Below, one piece after another: positions 26,405 through 35,444 of a stretch of DNA of 64,000 nt. The position numbers and the translations under genes were made by a program. The stretch is taken from the NCBI RefSeq assembly GCF_001189295.1, contig NZ_CP012159.1, positions 9,222,501 through 9,286,500 of the forward strand. Direction: 5' to 3'. The notes below the pieces were generated by a model that saw only the letters and a program-made list of their open reading frames with translations, was not told where the DNA came from and searched no databases. Origin of the DNA: Chondromyces crocatus. Its GTDB lineage: Bacteria > Myxococcota_A > Polyangia > Polyangiales > Polyangiaceae. The stretch's first letter is position 1, and the number at the start of each line of letters is the position of its first letter.

Positions 26405-27088
26405 TCAGCCGCACACACAGCCGACCAAGGGGAAGCATATTCCAGCCGTATTCTGGCTCAGGCAGTACGTGAAGCACTTGGCATCATTACAAGCGCAAGT
26501 TCCGCCAGAGCACGACGTCGTTGGATTGCTGCACTGCGCGTCGCTGCAGCACTGCGCCTGGCAGACGCAGACACCATTCGAGCAGCTCAACCCCCCCTGG
26601 CAATCGTTGTTGCTACAGCACTGATTCGTGCACTGACATGCACCGCCGTTCTTCTGGTACGGCGTGTTGCACTGGAAGTCGCAGAGCCCATCGGGCGTGC
26701 ACACGGCGACGCCGTTGCTCGGCGCCACGCAGGGGCTGCACGTCGTGCTCCCGGCACACCCGGTCTGGGGCGTGTTGCCCACGCAGATGCCACCGCACTG
26801 GTGCTCCTGCGGCCCGCAGGGGTTGCCGGCGCCGCTGCCACCCATCCCGCTGGAGGTCGTCGTGGTCGGGTCTCCCCCGGCGCCGCCGGCTCCACCGAGG
26901 CCTGCGCTCGACGTGCTGGTGGTCGTCGGCTCGTCCGAGCCTCCATCGCCGCCGTTCGTCCCCGTGGACTCCCCGAAGCCCTCCGTTCCTGTGGCACAGC
27001 CGCCTGCCGCGACCACCGCCATCGCCGTCAACCACAGCGCGGCCAGCGCCCCGCCAACCGTCCTACTCCGCAAGCTGGCTCGATTCAC
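26405..27088 (-). CDS. Cys-rich lipoprotein
   Basis: A 227-residue protein with a signal peptide and lipobox-like AGGC. A Gly/Thr/Ser spacer (about residues 40-85) leads to a Cys-rich domain with short dicysteine motifs (CTNQCCSNNDCQGGLSC, CQAQCCSDAQC). It lies 41 bases upstream of the other Cys-rich lipoprotein gene in the same direction and is probably cotranscribed with it. Function unknown; likely a disulfide-stabilised surface protein. Confidence 0.75.
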   Translation of the reverse strand: MNRASLRSRTVGGALAALWLTAMAVVAAGGCATGTEGFGESTGTNGGDGGSDEPTTTSTSSAGLGGAGGAGGDPTTTTSSGMGGSGAGNPCGPQEHQCGGICVGNTPQTGCAGSTTCSPCVAPSNGVAVCTPDGLCDFQCNTPYQKNGGACQCTNQCCSNNDCQGGLSCSNGVCVCQAQCCSDAQCSNPTTSCSGGTCACNDAKCFTYCLSQNTAGICFPLVGCVCG

Positions 27089-27390
27089 CCCATCCTCCGA
27101 TGGTCATTGTCGCTCAGGAGGTCACCACGGACCTAGTCCTGAGATCGTCGGTGCACGTATTTACCTGTGGCCTCCCGCAGCGACCAGTAACGCGCGAAAA
27201 TCGGGCCGTTCACCGGAATGTGCCCCTCGCTCGACCCACGCGCCCGGCGTGATCCCCCACGATCGCTACCGTCTCCCCCTTCTTTTTCACCTCTCCTGGT
27301 ACGCGCGCGGCCCCCTTCGCCTTCCCTCTCCCTCCCCACCTTTTCCACCCCTCACGACCTCTTCCGCGCCTGGTGTACAGTCCCGCCGCC
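27089..27390. promoter_or_regulatory. Divergent intergenic region between the lipoprotein pair and coaX
   Basis: About 300 bases separating two divergent transcription units, so it should contain promoters in both directions. Locally A/T-richer spots occur around 27155-27215 (ATTTACC, GCGAAAATC). No operator or riboswitch was recognised. Confidence 0.4.
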
Positions 27391-28242
27391 ATGCTGCTCG
27401 CCATCGACGTCGGCAACACCAACATCAGCTTCGGTGTCTTCGAAGGGGACGCCCTCCAGCACCACGTCCGCTCCGAGAGTGCCCGTGCCCGCACGGCGGA
27501 CGAGTACGCCGTCCTCGTGCGCCAGATGCTCTCGCTCCATGGCGTCGACATCGAGCGCATCGACAGCGCCATCATCGCCAGCGTCGTCCCACCGCTCACC
27601 GACACCATGGTCGGCCTCGTGCGCCGCGCCTTCCACCGCGACGCCCTCGTCGTCGGCCCGGGCATCCGCACCGGCATGCCGATCCTCTACGAGAATCCCC
27701 GCGAGGTCGGTGCGGATCGCATCGTCAATGCCGTCGCCGCGTACGAGTGGGCGCGCGCGGGCGTCATCGTCGTCGACTTCGGCACGGCCACCACCTTCGA
27801 CTGCGTCACCCCGCGCGGCGAGTACCTCGGCGGCGTCATCGCGCCCGGCATCCAGATCAGCGCCGAGGCCCTCTTCTCGCGCGCCGCCCGCCTCCACCGC
27901 GTCGAGATCGCCCTCCCGCCCAAGGTCGTCGGTCGCAACCCCATGCACTCCATGCAGTCCGGCATCGTCTACGGCTACGCGGGCCTCGTCGAAGGCATCT
28001 GCGCTCGCCTCCGCCGCGAACTCGCGTACCCGTGCCGCGTCGTCGCCACCGGCGGCCTCGCGCGCCTCATCGCGCCCCAGACCGAGAGCATCGAGACGGT
28101 CGACGACGACCTCACGCTCACGGGCCTCCGCCTCCTCTACGAGCGCAACATCGCCTCGCGCGAAGGCAGGCACGGCAGCGAAGTTCCCCCGCCTCACCCC
28201 GAGCAGGACGGCGGCACACCGAGGAGCGGCGAGACGACGTGA
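27391..28242 (+). CDS. coaX: Type III pantothenate kinase
   Basis: A 283-residue enzyme that phosphorylates pantothenate in the first step of coenzyme A synthesis. The ATG at 27391 gives the canonical start MLLAIDVGNTNISFGVF, the ASKHA phosphate-binding loop. Other conserved blocks are SVVPPLT, GADRIVNAVAAY (with the Asp used in substrate binding), VVDFGTATTFD and GGVIAPGIQISAEALF. The C-terminal 30 residues are a low-complexity tail beyond the usual end of the family. The stop overlaps the GTG of the following permease gene (GTGA). In many bacteria coaX is adjacent to birA; that is not the case here. Confidence 0.95.
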   Translation: MLLAIDVGNTNISFGVFEGDALQHHVRSESARARTADEYAVLVRQMLSLHGVDIERIDSAIIASVVPPLTDTMVGLVRRAFHRDALVVGPGIRTGMPILYENPREVGADRIVNAVAAYEWARAGVIVVDFGTATTFDCVTPRGEYLGGVIAPGIQISAEALFSRAARLHRVEIALPPKVVGRNPMHSMQSGIVYGYAGLVEGICARLRRELAYPCRVVATGGLARLIAPQTESIETVDDDLTLTGLRLLYERNIASREGRHGSEVPPPHPEQDGGTPRSGETT

Positions 28243-29309
28243 CGCCCCCTCTGGCCGCGCCTCCACGCGCCGCCCAGCTCTCGCCACGCGCCGACCGCTC
28301 GCCACGCGCCGAACGCTCCCCCGCGCCCTGGATCGCCGCCGCCGCCCTCGCCCTCGTGGCGTGCGTCGTCGCGTCGATCCTGCTCGGCAGCGAGAGCGTC
28401 TCCCTCTTGCGCGCGCTCGAAGGCCCAGGCCTCGACCGCACCCTCCTCGTCCACGTCCGCCCCCCGCGCGTCGCCCTCGCCGCCATCGCGGGCGCTGGCC
28501 TCGCGGTCGTCGGCACCGCCTTCCAGGCCCTGCTCCGCAACCCGCTCGCGGAACCGTACGTGCTCGGCGTCTCGGGCGGCGCGGCCCTCGGCGCGACCCT
28601 CGCCATCGCCCTCGGCCTCGGCACCGCCACGGCCCTCGGCGCGGCCCTCCTCCCGGCAGCGGCGCTCGCGGGAGGCCTCGCCGCCACCCTCCTGGTCTAC
28701 GGCATCGCCCGCGACGCCCCCGCCCAGGCCGCCGGCACCTCGATCCTCCTCGCCGGCATCATGGTCAACGCCATCGCCTCGGCGCTCATCACCTTCCTCA
28801 AGACCCTCGTCTCGCCCTCGCGCGCCCAGCAGCTCCTCCGCTGGCTCGTGGGCTTCATCGAGCTCCCCTCACCGACCGCCCTCGCCGCCGTCACGATCTA
28901 CGTCGCCCTCGGCAGCGCCATGCTCCTGCGCGACGCCGCCCGGCTCAACTTGCTCGCCCTCGGCGACGAGAGCGCCGAGGCCCTCGGGCTCGACGTCCGT
29001 GCCCTCACCCGCCGCGTCTTCTTCGCGTGCTCCTGCGTCGTCGGCGCCATCGTCAGCCTCACGGGCCTCATCGGCTTCGTCGGCCTCCTCGTCCCGCACG
29101 CGCTGCGCCGCCTCGTCGGCCCCGACCACCGCCTCCTCCTCCCCCTCTCGCTGTTGCTCGGCGCGGCGCTCGTCTGCACCTGCGATCTCGCGGCGCGCCT
29201 GCTCTTTCGCTGGCTGGGCACCGAGCCTCCCGTCGGTGCCGTCACCGCGCTCCTCGGCGGACCCGTTTTCCTCTGGATCCTGCACCGAGAGGCGCGTCTC
29301 CTACAGTAG
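28239..29309 (+). CDS. FecCD/BtuC-family ABC transporter permease (orphan)
   Basis: A 356-residue inner-membrane protein. The GTG at 28239 overlaps the coaX stop as GTGA, so the two are coupled. About ten hydrophobic helices are present. Family motifs are clear: RPPRVALAAIAGAGLAVVG, FQALLRNPLAEPYVLGVSGGAA and GFVGLLVPHALRRLVGPDHR, the last being the coupling-helix region that contacts the ATPase. These permeases import cobalamin, haem or iron siderophores. No ATPase or binding protein gene is next to it, so the substrate cannot be decided; partners must lie outside the window. Confidence 0.9.
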   Translation: MTPPLAAPPRAAQLSPRADRSPRAERSPAPWIAAAALALVACVVASILLGSESVSLLRALEGPGLDRTLLVHVRPPRVALAAIAGAGLAVVGTAFQALLRNPLAEPYVLGVSGGAALGATLAIALGLGTATALGAALLPAAALAGGLAATLLVYGIARDAPAQAAGTSILLAGIMVNAIASALITFLKTLVSPSRAQQLLRWLVGFIELPSPTALAAVTIYVALGSAMLLRDAARLNLLALGDESAEALGLDVRALTRRVFFACSCVVGAIVSLTGLIGFVGLLVPHALRRLVGPDHRLLLPLSLLLGAALVCTCDLAARLLFRWLGTEPPVGAVTALLGGPVFLWILHREARLLQ

Positions 29310-29383
29310 GCGCGCGTTCGCTGTGCTTGCACAACATCGCCCTCCGTGGTGAGGATGCACCCAAAACACGGGAGGATGACGCG

Positions 29384-30001
29384 ATGAGTCTGGTTCTCTA
29401 CTACGCCCCGATGACCAGCTCCATCCGCGCCCAGTGGGCGCTCGAAGAGCTGGAGATTCCGTACGAGAAGCGCAAGGTCGACCTCACCACCGGGGAGAAC
29501 AGGCGCCCCGATTTTCTGGCCCTCAACCCGAACGGCAAGGTCCCGCTCCTCATCGTCCACGGCACGCCCATCTTCGAGTCGATGGCCATCCTCGTGTACC
29601 TCGGCGAGACCTACGGGGTGACCAAGGGCCTCTACCCGGCCCCTGGCCTGAACCGCGCCGAAGTCTTGAAGTGGATGGCGTGGAACACCGCCACCCTCGG
29701 CGAGGCCGGCGCCCGCTACCTGCGGCACGTCTCCGACCGCTACCCAGCGGAAGAGCGCAACGAGAAGGCCGCGGCGACAGCCCGGCGCGACCTCCACGAC
29801 CTGCTCGGCGTCCTCGACCGGGCCCTCGACGGCAAGGAGTACCTCGTCGGCGGCCGGTTCTCGTTCGCCGACCTGATCGTCGCCTCCTTCGTCCCCTTCC
29901 TCGCGCGCTTCGACATCCCCCTCGACGGCTTCTCCCACGTCGACGCCTGGGCCTCGCGCTGCATGGCCCGCCCCGCCCTCGCCCGGGCGATGCAGCCCTG
30001 A
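29384..30001 (+). CDS. Glutathione S-transferase family protein
   Basis: A 205-residue protein with a GGAGG ribosome-binding site before 29384. The N-terminal thioredoxin-like domain has LVLYYAPMTSSIRAQWALEELEIPY, NPNGKVPLLI with the cis-Pro, and ESMAILVYLGETY, the glutathione-binding ESxAI motif. The C-terminal helical domain has the conserved FSFADLIVASFVPF capping box. Soluble cytosolic enzyme expected to conjugate or reduce with glutathione; the physiological substrate is unknown. It stands alone between the permease and a sugar kinase. Confidence 0.9.
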   Translation: MSLVLYYAPMTSSIRAQWALEELEIPYEKRKVDLTTGENRRPDFLALNPNGKVPLLIVHGTPIFESMAILVYLGETYGVTKGLYPAPGLNRAEVLKWMAWNTATLGEAGARYLRHVSDRYPAEERNEKAAATARRDLHDLLGVLDRALDGKEYLVGGRFSFADLIVASFVPFLARFDIPLDGFSHVDAWASRCMARPALARAMQP

Positions 30002-30052
30002 CCTGCAAACGACGGATGACGGCCAGGTCGAAGGCCGCGTAGCATCGACCGG

Positions 30053-30949
30053 ATGCGCTCAGCGACCTACCGCCTCACCGAGCCTTCGACCCCCCGCTTA
30101 TTCGACGTCATCTGTGCGGGGGAGGCTTTGTGGAACCTGACCGCCTTGCGCGGCGCCTTCTCGATGCGCTCCTCGGCGCTGCGCCTCCGGCCTGGAGGAG
30201 GCGCGGCCAACGCGGCCCTCGCGCTCGCTCAGCAAGGGTTCCGCGTCGGCCTGGCGACCACGCTCACGGACGACAGCTTCGGGCGCACGGTGCGCGATCG
30301 GCTCGCGGCGGCCGGCGTCGACACGGGTGGGGTGTCGCTCGTGCCGCAGCGGCTCGGGCTGGTGCTGGTGACGGGAGAGCCGAGCGCGTCGAAGGGGGTG
30401 CCCACGCGCGAGGAGGACCATGCGTTCGCCGTGCCCGCCGGGTGGTCGTCGCGGATCCTGCTGCTGTCGGGTCTGTCGCCCGGGATCGCGCAGGGCGCGT
30501 CGCTCTGCAAGGCGGCGAGGGCCGCGCGCCGTCGCGGGACGCCGGTGCTGGTCGATCTGAACGCGCGCTACCACCTCTGGACAGGGCGCGACCCACGGGC
30601 GATCCGCTCGCTGCTCGCCGAGGCCGACGTGGTGCGCTGTAGCGCCGAGGATCTCGCGGTGCTCCGGCTCGACGAGGCCACGGTGCGGTCGGCGATGCGG
30701 GCGCGGGCCGTCCTCGTGATGAGCCGCCGCTCGGGTGAGGCGTGGGCCAAGGGTCCGTTCGGGGAGGTGCGGCACGCGCCGCGGGACGTGTCTCCGCTCC
30801 GGCCTCCCGGCGCAGGGGATGTGTTCACCGCCGCGATCTGCGCCGAGCTGACCCGCCGAGGCGACCTCGCCGAGGGCCGAGAGGATCGGTGGGCGCAGAC
30901 GCTCCAGCGCGGTCAAGCCGCCGTGCTCGCGCTGGGGTCTGCACGTTGA
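30053..30949 (+). CDS. PfkB-family carbohydrate kinase
   Basis: A 298-residue ribokinase-fold protein. The N-terminal motif FDVICAGEALWNLTAL leads to RPGGGAANAALALAQQGFRVGLATTL, the first PfkB signature. LVDLNARYHLW and the second signature PPGAGDVFTAAICAEL are present; GAGD carries the catalytic Asp and anion hole, although the usual preceding D-T-x is replaced by R-P-P. ATP-dependent phosphorylation of a sugar or nucleoside is expected. The sugar cannot be told. A G-rich repeat array begins about 80 bases after its stop. Confidence 0.85.
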   Translation: MRSATYRLTEPSTPRLFDVICAGEALWNLTALRGAFSMRSSALRLRPGGGAANAALALAQQGFRVGLATTLTDDSFGRTVRDRLAAAGVDTGGVSLVPQRLGLVLVTGEPSASKGVPTREEDHAFAVPAGWSSRILLLSGLSPGIAQGASLCKAARAARRRGTPVLVDLNARYHLWTGRDPRAIRSLLAEADVVRCSAEDLAVLRLDEATVRSAMRARAVLVMSRRSGEAWAKGPFGEVRHAPRDVSPLRPPGAGDVFTAAICAELTRRGDLAEGREDRWAQTLQRGQAAVLALGSAR

Positions 30950-31028
30950 CGCCACGGGGCGAGGCAGGTCGAGGCGGCCTCGAACCACGGCTGAATCGGT
31001 GAAATAAATCACATTTGAGCGAGTCCCC

Positions 31029-31556
31029 TGGGCCTCGGGGCCGATGGCCTGCGGGGTCGTGGCCAAGGGCTCGGGGGGTCGGCACCGAGGGCTCAGGGGG
31101 TCGTGACCAGGCCGCGAGGGTGTCGCGGCATCCTGCAGAGGGCCTCGGGGCCGATGAGACAGGGGGTCGGCGCAAAGGGCTCGGGGGGTCGGCACCGAGG
31201 GTTTGGGGGGTCGTGCCCGAGGGCTTGCGGTGTCTCGACCAGGGCCCGGAGGTCTCTTGGCAGACCAGGAAGGGCATCGACACCAAGGGGTCAGGGGGTC
31301 GGCGACGAGGGCTCAGCGTGTCGGCGCCGAGGACTGAGGGGGTCGGCGACAAGGGCTCAGGGGGTCGGCGCCGAGGGCTCGCGGGGTCGCGACCAGGACC
31401 CGGAGGTGTCTTGGCATGGCAGGAAGGGGGTCGGCGCCGAGGGCTCGCGGGGTCGGCGCCAAGGGCTCAGGGGGTCGGCGCCGAGGGCTCGCGGGGTCGG
31501 CGCCGAGGGCTCGAGGTGTCGGCGCCAAGGGCTTGGGGTGTCGGCTTGTATGCCTC
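31029..31556. repeat. Array of about 24 degenerate 22-bp G-rich units in strict phase
   Basis: A unit centred on the 10-bp palindrome TCGGCGCCGA followed by GGGCTCGGGGGG recurs every 22 bases. The reference T of each unit falls at 31035, 31057, 31079 and so on in exact 22-base steps to 31541 with no insertions or deletions. Variant units beginning GACCAGG...CCGGAGGT recur at 31105, 31237 and 31391, that is 132 and 154 bases apart (6 and 7 units), giving a higher-order pattern. Open frames cross the array on both strands because the unit lacks stops in several frames, but their products are low complexity. An A/T-rich stretch with GTGAAATAAATCAC (30999-31012) precedes the array. Confidence 0.9.
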
Positions 31557-31676
31557 GGGACGCCAAGAATTGGGACCGAGGACGGAATTGGTCGTCGTCG
31601 GCTGCTCCGGTCGGAATCTATGGGGCCATGCCAGGTGAGGAGACTTCCTGAACGAGGCAAACGAGGCAGGCCCATC

Positions 31677-32315
31677 TCAGTGGCAGGGACATACGCCGCC
31701 GTGGCGAGAGCAGCACCCGGACTTCACCGTGGTGCAGGTCTTCGAGAGGGTGCCGTCACAACAGCACACGCGGCCGGCGCTCTGGGGGGCAGGACGCCGG
31801 GGCGCTACGGGAGCTTCCCTCCGAGGCGCTGCGGAGGCCTCTTCCGATCGCGTGCGGCTGCCTTCCGCCTGGGTGCGGCTCGCGAGGGCGGTGAGGGCAG
31901 CGCGCTCCGAGGCGGGCGAAGCGTCGAGGATCGCCTTGCGCTTCTCCTCGTCGCATCCGGAGAGGCACACGGCGCGCATGGCTTGCTCGCGTTCCGCGCG
32001 GGACAGGCCAGCATAGAAGGCCTGGAGCACGCGCCGCTGCTCTCCTTGCCAGGCCTTCGAGGCCGCCATGCGCTCCGCGTCCGTGGCCACGACGGCCTGG
32101 CCTGGCTCGTCGGTGGTGCGCGCCGCTCCGGCCGCATCGGTTCGACGTCCCGCAGAGGTGCTTTCGCTGGATGGGTGCTTCTGGACCGTCGACGTCGGTC
32201 CGGCGTTCTCACGCCCGCGCGGCTTCTGGGGTGCTTCGATTCCACAGCCTCCCAGGACACCGCAGGCCAGGAGGCAGCAGGCCAGCAAGAAGACGGTTCC
32301 GTCGGCTCGTTGCAC
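31677..32315 (-). CDS. Lipoprotein with Cys-rich C-terminal motif
   Basis: A protein of about 212 residues with signal peptide and lipobox-like LGGC. The GTG at 32315 is the longest start, but an AGGAGG sequence abuts it directly, so a TTG about nine codons later may be the real start. The central part is helical and charged (QRRVLQAFYAGLSRAEREQAMRAVCLSGCDEEKRK). The last 30 residues hold eleven Cys/His residues (CCCDGTLSKTCTTVKSGCC, SRHGGVCPCH); the CSxHGGV pattern recalls small secreted DUF3761-like domains. Function unknown; the tail could bind metal or form disulfides. Confidence 0.65.
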   Translation of the reverse strand: MQRADGTVFLLACCLLACGVLGGCGIEAPQKPRGRENAGPTSTVQKHPSSESTSAGRRTDAAGAARTTDEPGQAVVATDAERMAASKAWQGEQRRVLQAFYAGLSRAEREQAMRAVCLSGCDEEKRKAILDASPASERAALTALASRTQAEGSRTRSEEASAAPRREAPVAPRRPAPQSAGRVCCCDGTLSKTCTTVKSGCCSRHGGVCPCH

Positions 32316-32489
32316 CTCCTCAGCTCATCGCCAGCGATGCCAGCAACCTATCGCCAGCGATGCCTGCCAACGACCGCTGACGCACGCCGCAGCGCCTGAG
32401 GTATCGAAGCGCAACAACTGGCTTCGAGCGATGAGGGAGGCCGCGAAGCACGAGGTGCGCGTGGTCTGGGTGGAAAAGACCGAGGGGAC

Positions 32490-33374
32490 TCAGAGCGTGC
32501 CGAGGAAGCGCTGCACGAGGCCGAGGACCAGCTTGATCCGCGGGATCTCGGCGAGGGCTCGGGGGGCGCTGAGGCGCACGGGGCGCTCCTGGCCGATGAG
32601 GTCGGGGAGCACCGGGACGAGGGCGTCGGTGTCGAGGCCCGGGTCGGGGAGGAGCGCGTCGGGGATCAGGGCGAGGCCCAGGCCAGCGAGGCAGCAGCCG
32701 CGCAGGAAGTGGATGTCGGTGGCCACGAGGGTGGGCTCCACGGTGAACGCTGCGCCCTTCCGGGTGCGCCAGGTGCAGGCGTCCTCGCCAGGGGCTTGCC
32801 AGGCGAGGAGGTCGTGGCGCCGCAGGTCCTGGAGGGTGGCGGGGGTGCCACGGCGGGCGAGGTAGGCAGGGCTCGCGAGGAGGCGCTCGCGCGGGCGCAG
32901 GACGACGTGGGAGATCCAGTGGCCTTGGGGTGGGTCTTCGCCGAAATGGGCGGCAAGGTCGACGTCGAGGAGGGGCTCGCTCAAGGGGTCGTCGCTGAAG
33001 CGGCAGTGGACGTGGAGCCGGGGATGGGCGGCGCGCAGGGCGGCGTAGAGCGGGGTGAGCACGTGCGGGGGGAGGCCGACGGGCAGGACGATGCGCAGGG
33101 TGCCGGTGGGGTCGTGGCCGACGTCGCGGATGGAGGCGAGGAGGGCGCTGGCCTCTTGCATCATGGCGCGGCCCTGGCGAGCGAGGAGCTGGCCGGCCTG
33201 GGTGGGTTTCACGCCGAGGCGCTCGCTCTGGAGCAAGGGGACGCCGGCGCGGGCTTCGAGGGCGGCGGCGTGGCGGCGGAGGGTGGTGCGGGAGACGCCG
33301 AGGAGGCGCGCGGCGCCGAGGAAGGAGCCGGTCTCCACGACGGCGAGAAAGGCGCGCAGCTCTTCGAGGTCCAT
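32490..33374 (-). CDS. LysR-family transcriptional regulator
   Basis: A 294-residue protein. The start at 33374 gives the standard MDLEELRAFLAVVETGSFLGAARLLGVSRTTLRRHAAALE, the winged helix-turn-helix at residues 1-60. The rest is the periplasmic-binding-protein-like effector domain (TGTLRIVLPVGLPPHVL, AHFGEDPPQGHWISHVVLR, GLGLALIPDALL). It is transcribed divergently from the multicopper oxidase gene 123 bases away, and LysR regulators usually control the divergent neighbour, so the oxidase is its most likely target. The inducer is unknown. Confidence 0.92.
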   Translation of the reverse strand: MDLEELRAFLAVVETGSFLGAARLLGVSRTTLRRHAAALEARAGVPLLQSERLGVKPTQAGQLLARQGRAMMQEASALLASIRDVGHDPTGTLRIVLPVGLPPHVLTPLYAALRAAHPRLHVHCRFSDDPLSEPLLDVDLAAHFGEDPPQGHWISHVVLRPRERLLASPAYLARRGTPATLQDLRRHDLLAWQAPGEDACTWRTRKGAAFTVEPTLVATDIHFLRGCCLAGLGLALIPDALLPDPGLDTDALVPVLPDLIGQERPVRLSAPRALAEIPRIKLVLGLVQRFLGTL

Positions 33375-33497
33375 GGGGGTCCAATCGGGCGCGGTGGGTG
33401 GCCGCATTGTAGCCAGGGGTGTCCGTCTTCGGCCATCGCGCTCCAGGGGGCGTCGCTAGCGTCCCGTGCTGGAGGGGCGGGACGAGGAGGCAGGACG

Positions 33498-35444
33498 ATG
33501 GGACGGGACGCGACGCTGAGGCGGGTGGGCGCTGGGCTCGGGGCGGTGGTGCTGGCCAGCGCTGGGCTCGGAGGATGCGGAGGGGAGGACGAGGGTCCAG
33601 GAGGGCCGAAGGAGCCGCCGGCCTACGAGGATCCCGTGGAGCTCCAGCCGGATGGCGAGGGGGTGTTGCAGCTCCGGTACGGGCCGAGTGCGGTGGAGAT
33701 CGGTGGGCGGCGGTTCTGCTTGCGGACGTACAACGGGCGGCTGAATGGGCCGACGATCCGCATTCCGAGAGGAGAAGCGCGGCGGGTGCGGGTCGACCTG
33801 CACAATGACTTCACGAAGAGTGATTACCGCGAGATTGCGGGGATGATGGGGCACGGGCGGCGGTCGTGCCACGATTTCAATCTGACGAACTTGCACGGGC
33901 ACGGGCTGCACGTGCAGCCCAATCTCGCGACGCCGGTGCCCGGGGACGCTTGCGAGGGGAGCGGCTGTGCGTCGGGGCAGCGCTATTACGGGGACCACGT
34001 GCTGCACGAGGTCGGCCCGGGGGAGATGGCGCGCTATCGGTGGGATCTGGACGAGGACGGGACCCACCACGAGGGGACGAACTGGTATCACCCGCACATT
34101 CACGGGGCGACGGCGATCCAGGTGATGGACGGGGCGGCGGGGGCGCTGATCATCGAGGGGGCGCTGGACGAGATGCCCGAGCTCACGCGCGCGAGGGAGC
34201 GGGTGGTGGTGATGACGCAGGTCGCCATCGACCATGAGAACACGGTGCCGCTGAAGGAGGGCGAGGCGTGCACGGAGGACAACCTCTCGGTGACGGACTT
34301 CCTGGCCGTGGAGGCGCGGCGCGCGACCCTGATCAACGGGAAGCTGGCGCCGCGGATGGTGACGGCGAAGGGCCAGGTGGAGCGGTGGCGCCTGGTCTAC
34401 GCGGGGAGTCCGGACGAGCTGGGGATCAAGCTGCACGTGGGGCTCGATGCGCGGTGCGCGCGGTTCGACCCGAGGCCGATCGCGATGACGCAGATCGCGC
34501 GGGATGGGATCACGCTGCCGCAGTTTTACGAGAGCGACACGGCGTGGGTGTCGCCTGGGTACCGGATCGACCTGGTGGTGAAGATGCCCGAGGAGGAGCA
34601 GACGCTGTGCCTCGTGGCGCGGCGGGTGACGGATCCACTGGGGAGCGTGATCGCGTCGATCGAGGTGACCGAGAAGGCGGGGGCGCCGACGGAGACGCGC
34701 CTGCCGCGGGAGGCCGACGTGGCGAAGCTGGCGCCACCGACGACGTGGACGGGGCAGGTGGACGGGGTGACGAGGGAGGTGAGCTGCGAGGCGGTGACGG
34801 AGGTGCACCAGAAGGTGGTGCTGCTGGTGCCGACGCCAGGAGAGGACCCGCCGAACCTCCACGGGGATGTGTCCCTCAGCTCCTGCGATCCGTCGGAGCA
34901 CGGGCACGACGGGCACGACACGGAGGGGCCGGCTTGTCTCTGCCCGGACCCCAACATCAACTGCCGGCGGTTCGACGAGCGGCGGTCCTGGGGGTACCGC
35001 AGTGACCGGGTGATGACGGTGGACACGTCGGAGCGCTGGCAGATTCGCGCGTTCGACGGGCACCCGTTCCACATTCACATCAACCCGTTCCTGGTGTGCC
35101 CGAACCGGTCCAACAAGGAGCCGAACTTCGCGCATTTCCGTGACACGATGTGGGTTCAGGCCGAGGACGGGGCGCGCGACGTGCTGATGCATTTCCGCAA
35201 GTTCACGGGGCAGTTCGTGGCGCATTGCCACAAGCTGAACCACGAGGACGAGGGGATGATGGAGCTCGTGGAGATCTGCGCGGCCGGCGATCGAGAATGC
35301 CTGTGTCTCGGGACGGACGAGAATGGCGCGTGCATCTCGCAAGCGGGGTGCTTGCCCGAGGACACGCAATGCCAGTTCGCAGAGGCGGCGACGGCGGCGT
35401 ACCCGGCCCCTCCGCTTCCCGACCCGACGCTCTGCGGGCCCTGA
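33498..35444 (+). CDS. Multicopper oxidase, secreted lipoprotein
   Basis: A 648-residue protein with signal peptide and lipobox LGGC. The four copper-ligand motifs are all visible: LHGHGLHV (HxH), WYHPHIHG (HxH), HPFHIHINPF (HxxHxH) and HCHKLNHEDEGMM (HCHxxxHxxxxM). Three cupredoxin domains are expected, with type 1, 2 and 3 copper sites. Such enzymes oxidise phenols or metal ions with reduction of oxygen to water at the cell surface. A His-rich insertion (SEHGHDGHDTEG) and a Cys-rich stretch lie before the last cupredoxin domain, and another Cys-rich tail follows (CLCLGTDENGACISQAGC). These are not standard for laccases. It is divergent from a LysR regulator gene. Confidence 0.9.
   Translation: MGRDATLRRVGAGLGAVVLASAGLGGCGGEDEGPGGPKEPPAYEDPVELQPDGEGVLQLRYGPSAVEIGGRRFCLRTYNGRLNGPTIRIPRGEARRVRVDLHNDFTKSDYREIAGMMGHGRRSCHDFNLTNLHGHGLHVQPNLATPVPGDACEGSGCASGQRYYGDHVLHEVGPGEMARYRWDLDEDGTHHEGTNWYHPHIHGATAIQVMDGAAGALIIEGALDEMPELTRARERVVVMTQVAIDHENTVPLKEGEACTEDNLSVTDFLAVEARRATLINGKLAPRMVTAKGQVERWRLVYAGSPDELGIKLHVGLDARCARFDPRPIAMTQIARDGITLPQFYESDTAWVSPGYRIDLVVKMPEEEQTLCLVARRVTDPLGSVIASIEVTEKAGAPTETRLPREADVAKLAPPTTWTGQVDGVTREVSCEAVTEVHQKVVLLVPTPGEDPPNLHGDVSLSSCDPSEHGHDGHDTEGPACLCPDPNINCRRFDERRSWGYRSDRVMTVDTSERWQIRAFDGHPFHIHINPFLVCPNRSNKEPNFAHFRDTMWVQAEDGARDVLMHFRKFTGQFVAHCHKLNHEDEGMMELVEICAAGDRECLCLGTDENGACISQAGCLPEDTQCQFAEAATAAYPAPPLPDPTLCGP

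Noticed and set aside
31029-31556. CRISPR array
   Set aside because: Units are contiguous and degenerate, with no unique spacers and no cas genes nearby.
31015-31651. Long plus-strand frames across the 22-bp repeat array
   Set aside because: Products are Gly/Arg/Ser low-complexity, frames are open in several phases and on both strands because the unit has few stops, and there is no ribosome-binding site or homologous domain.
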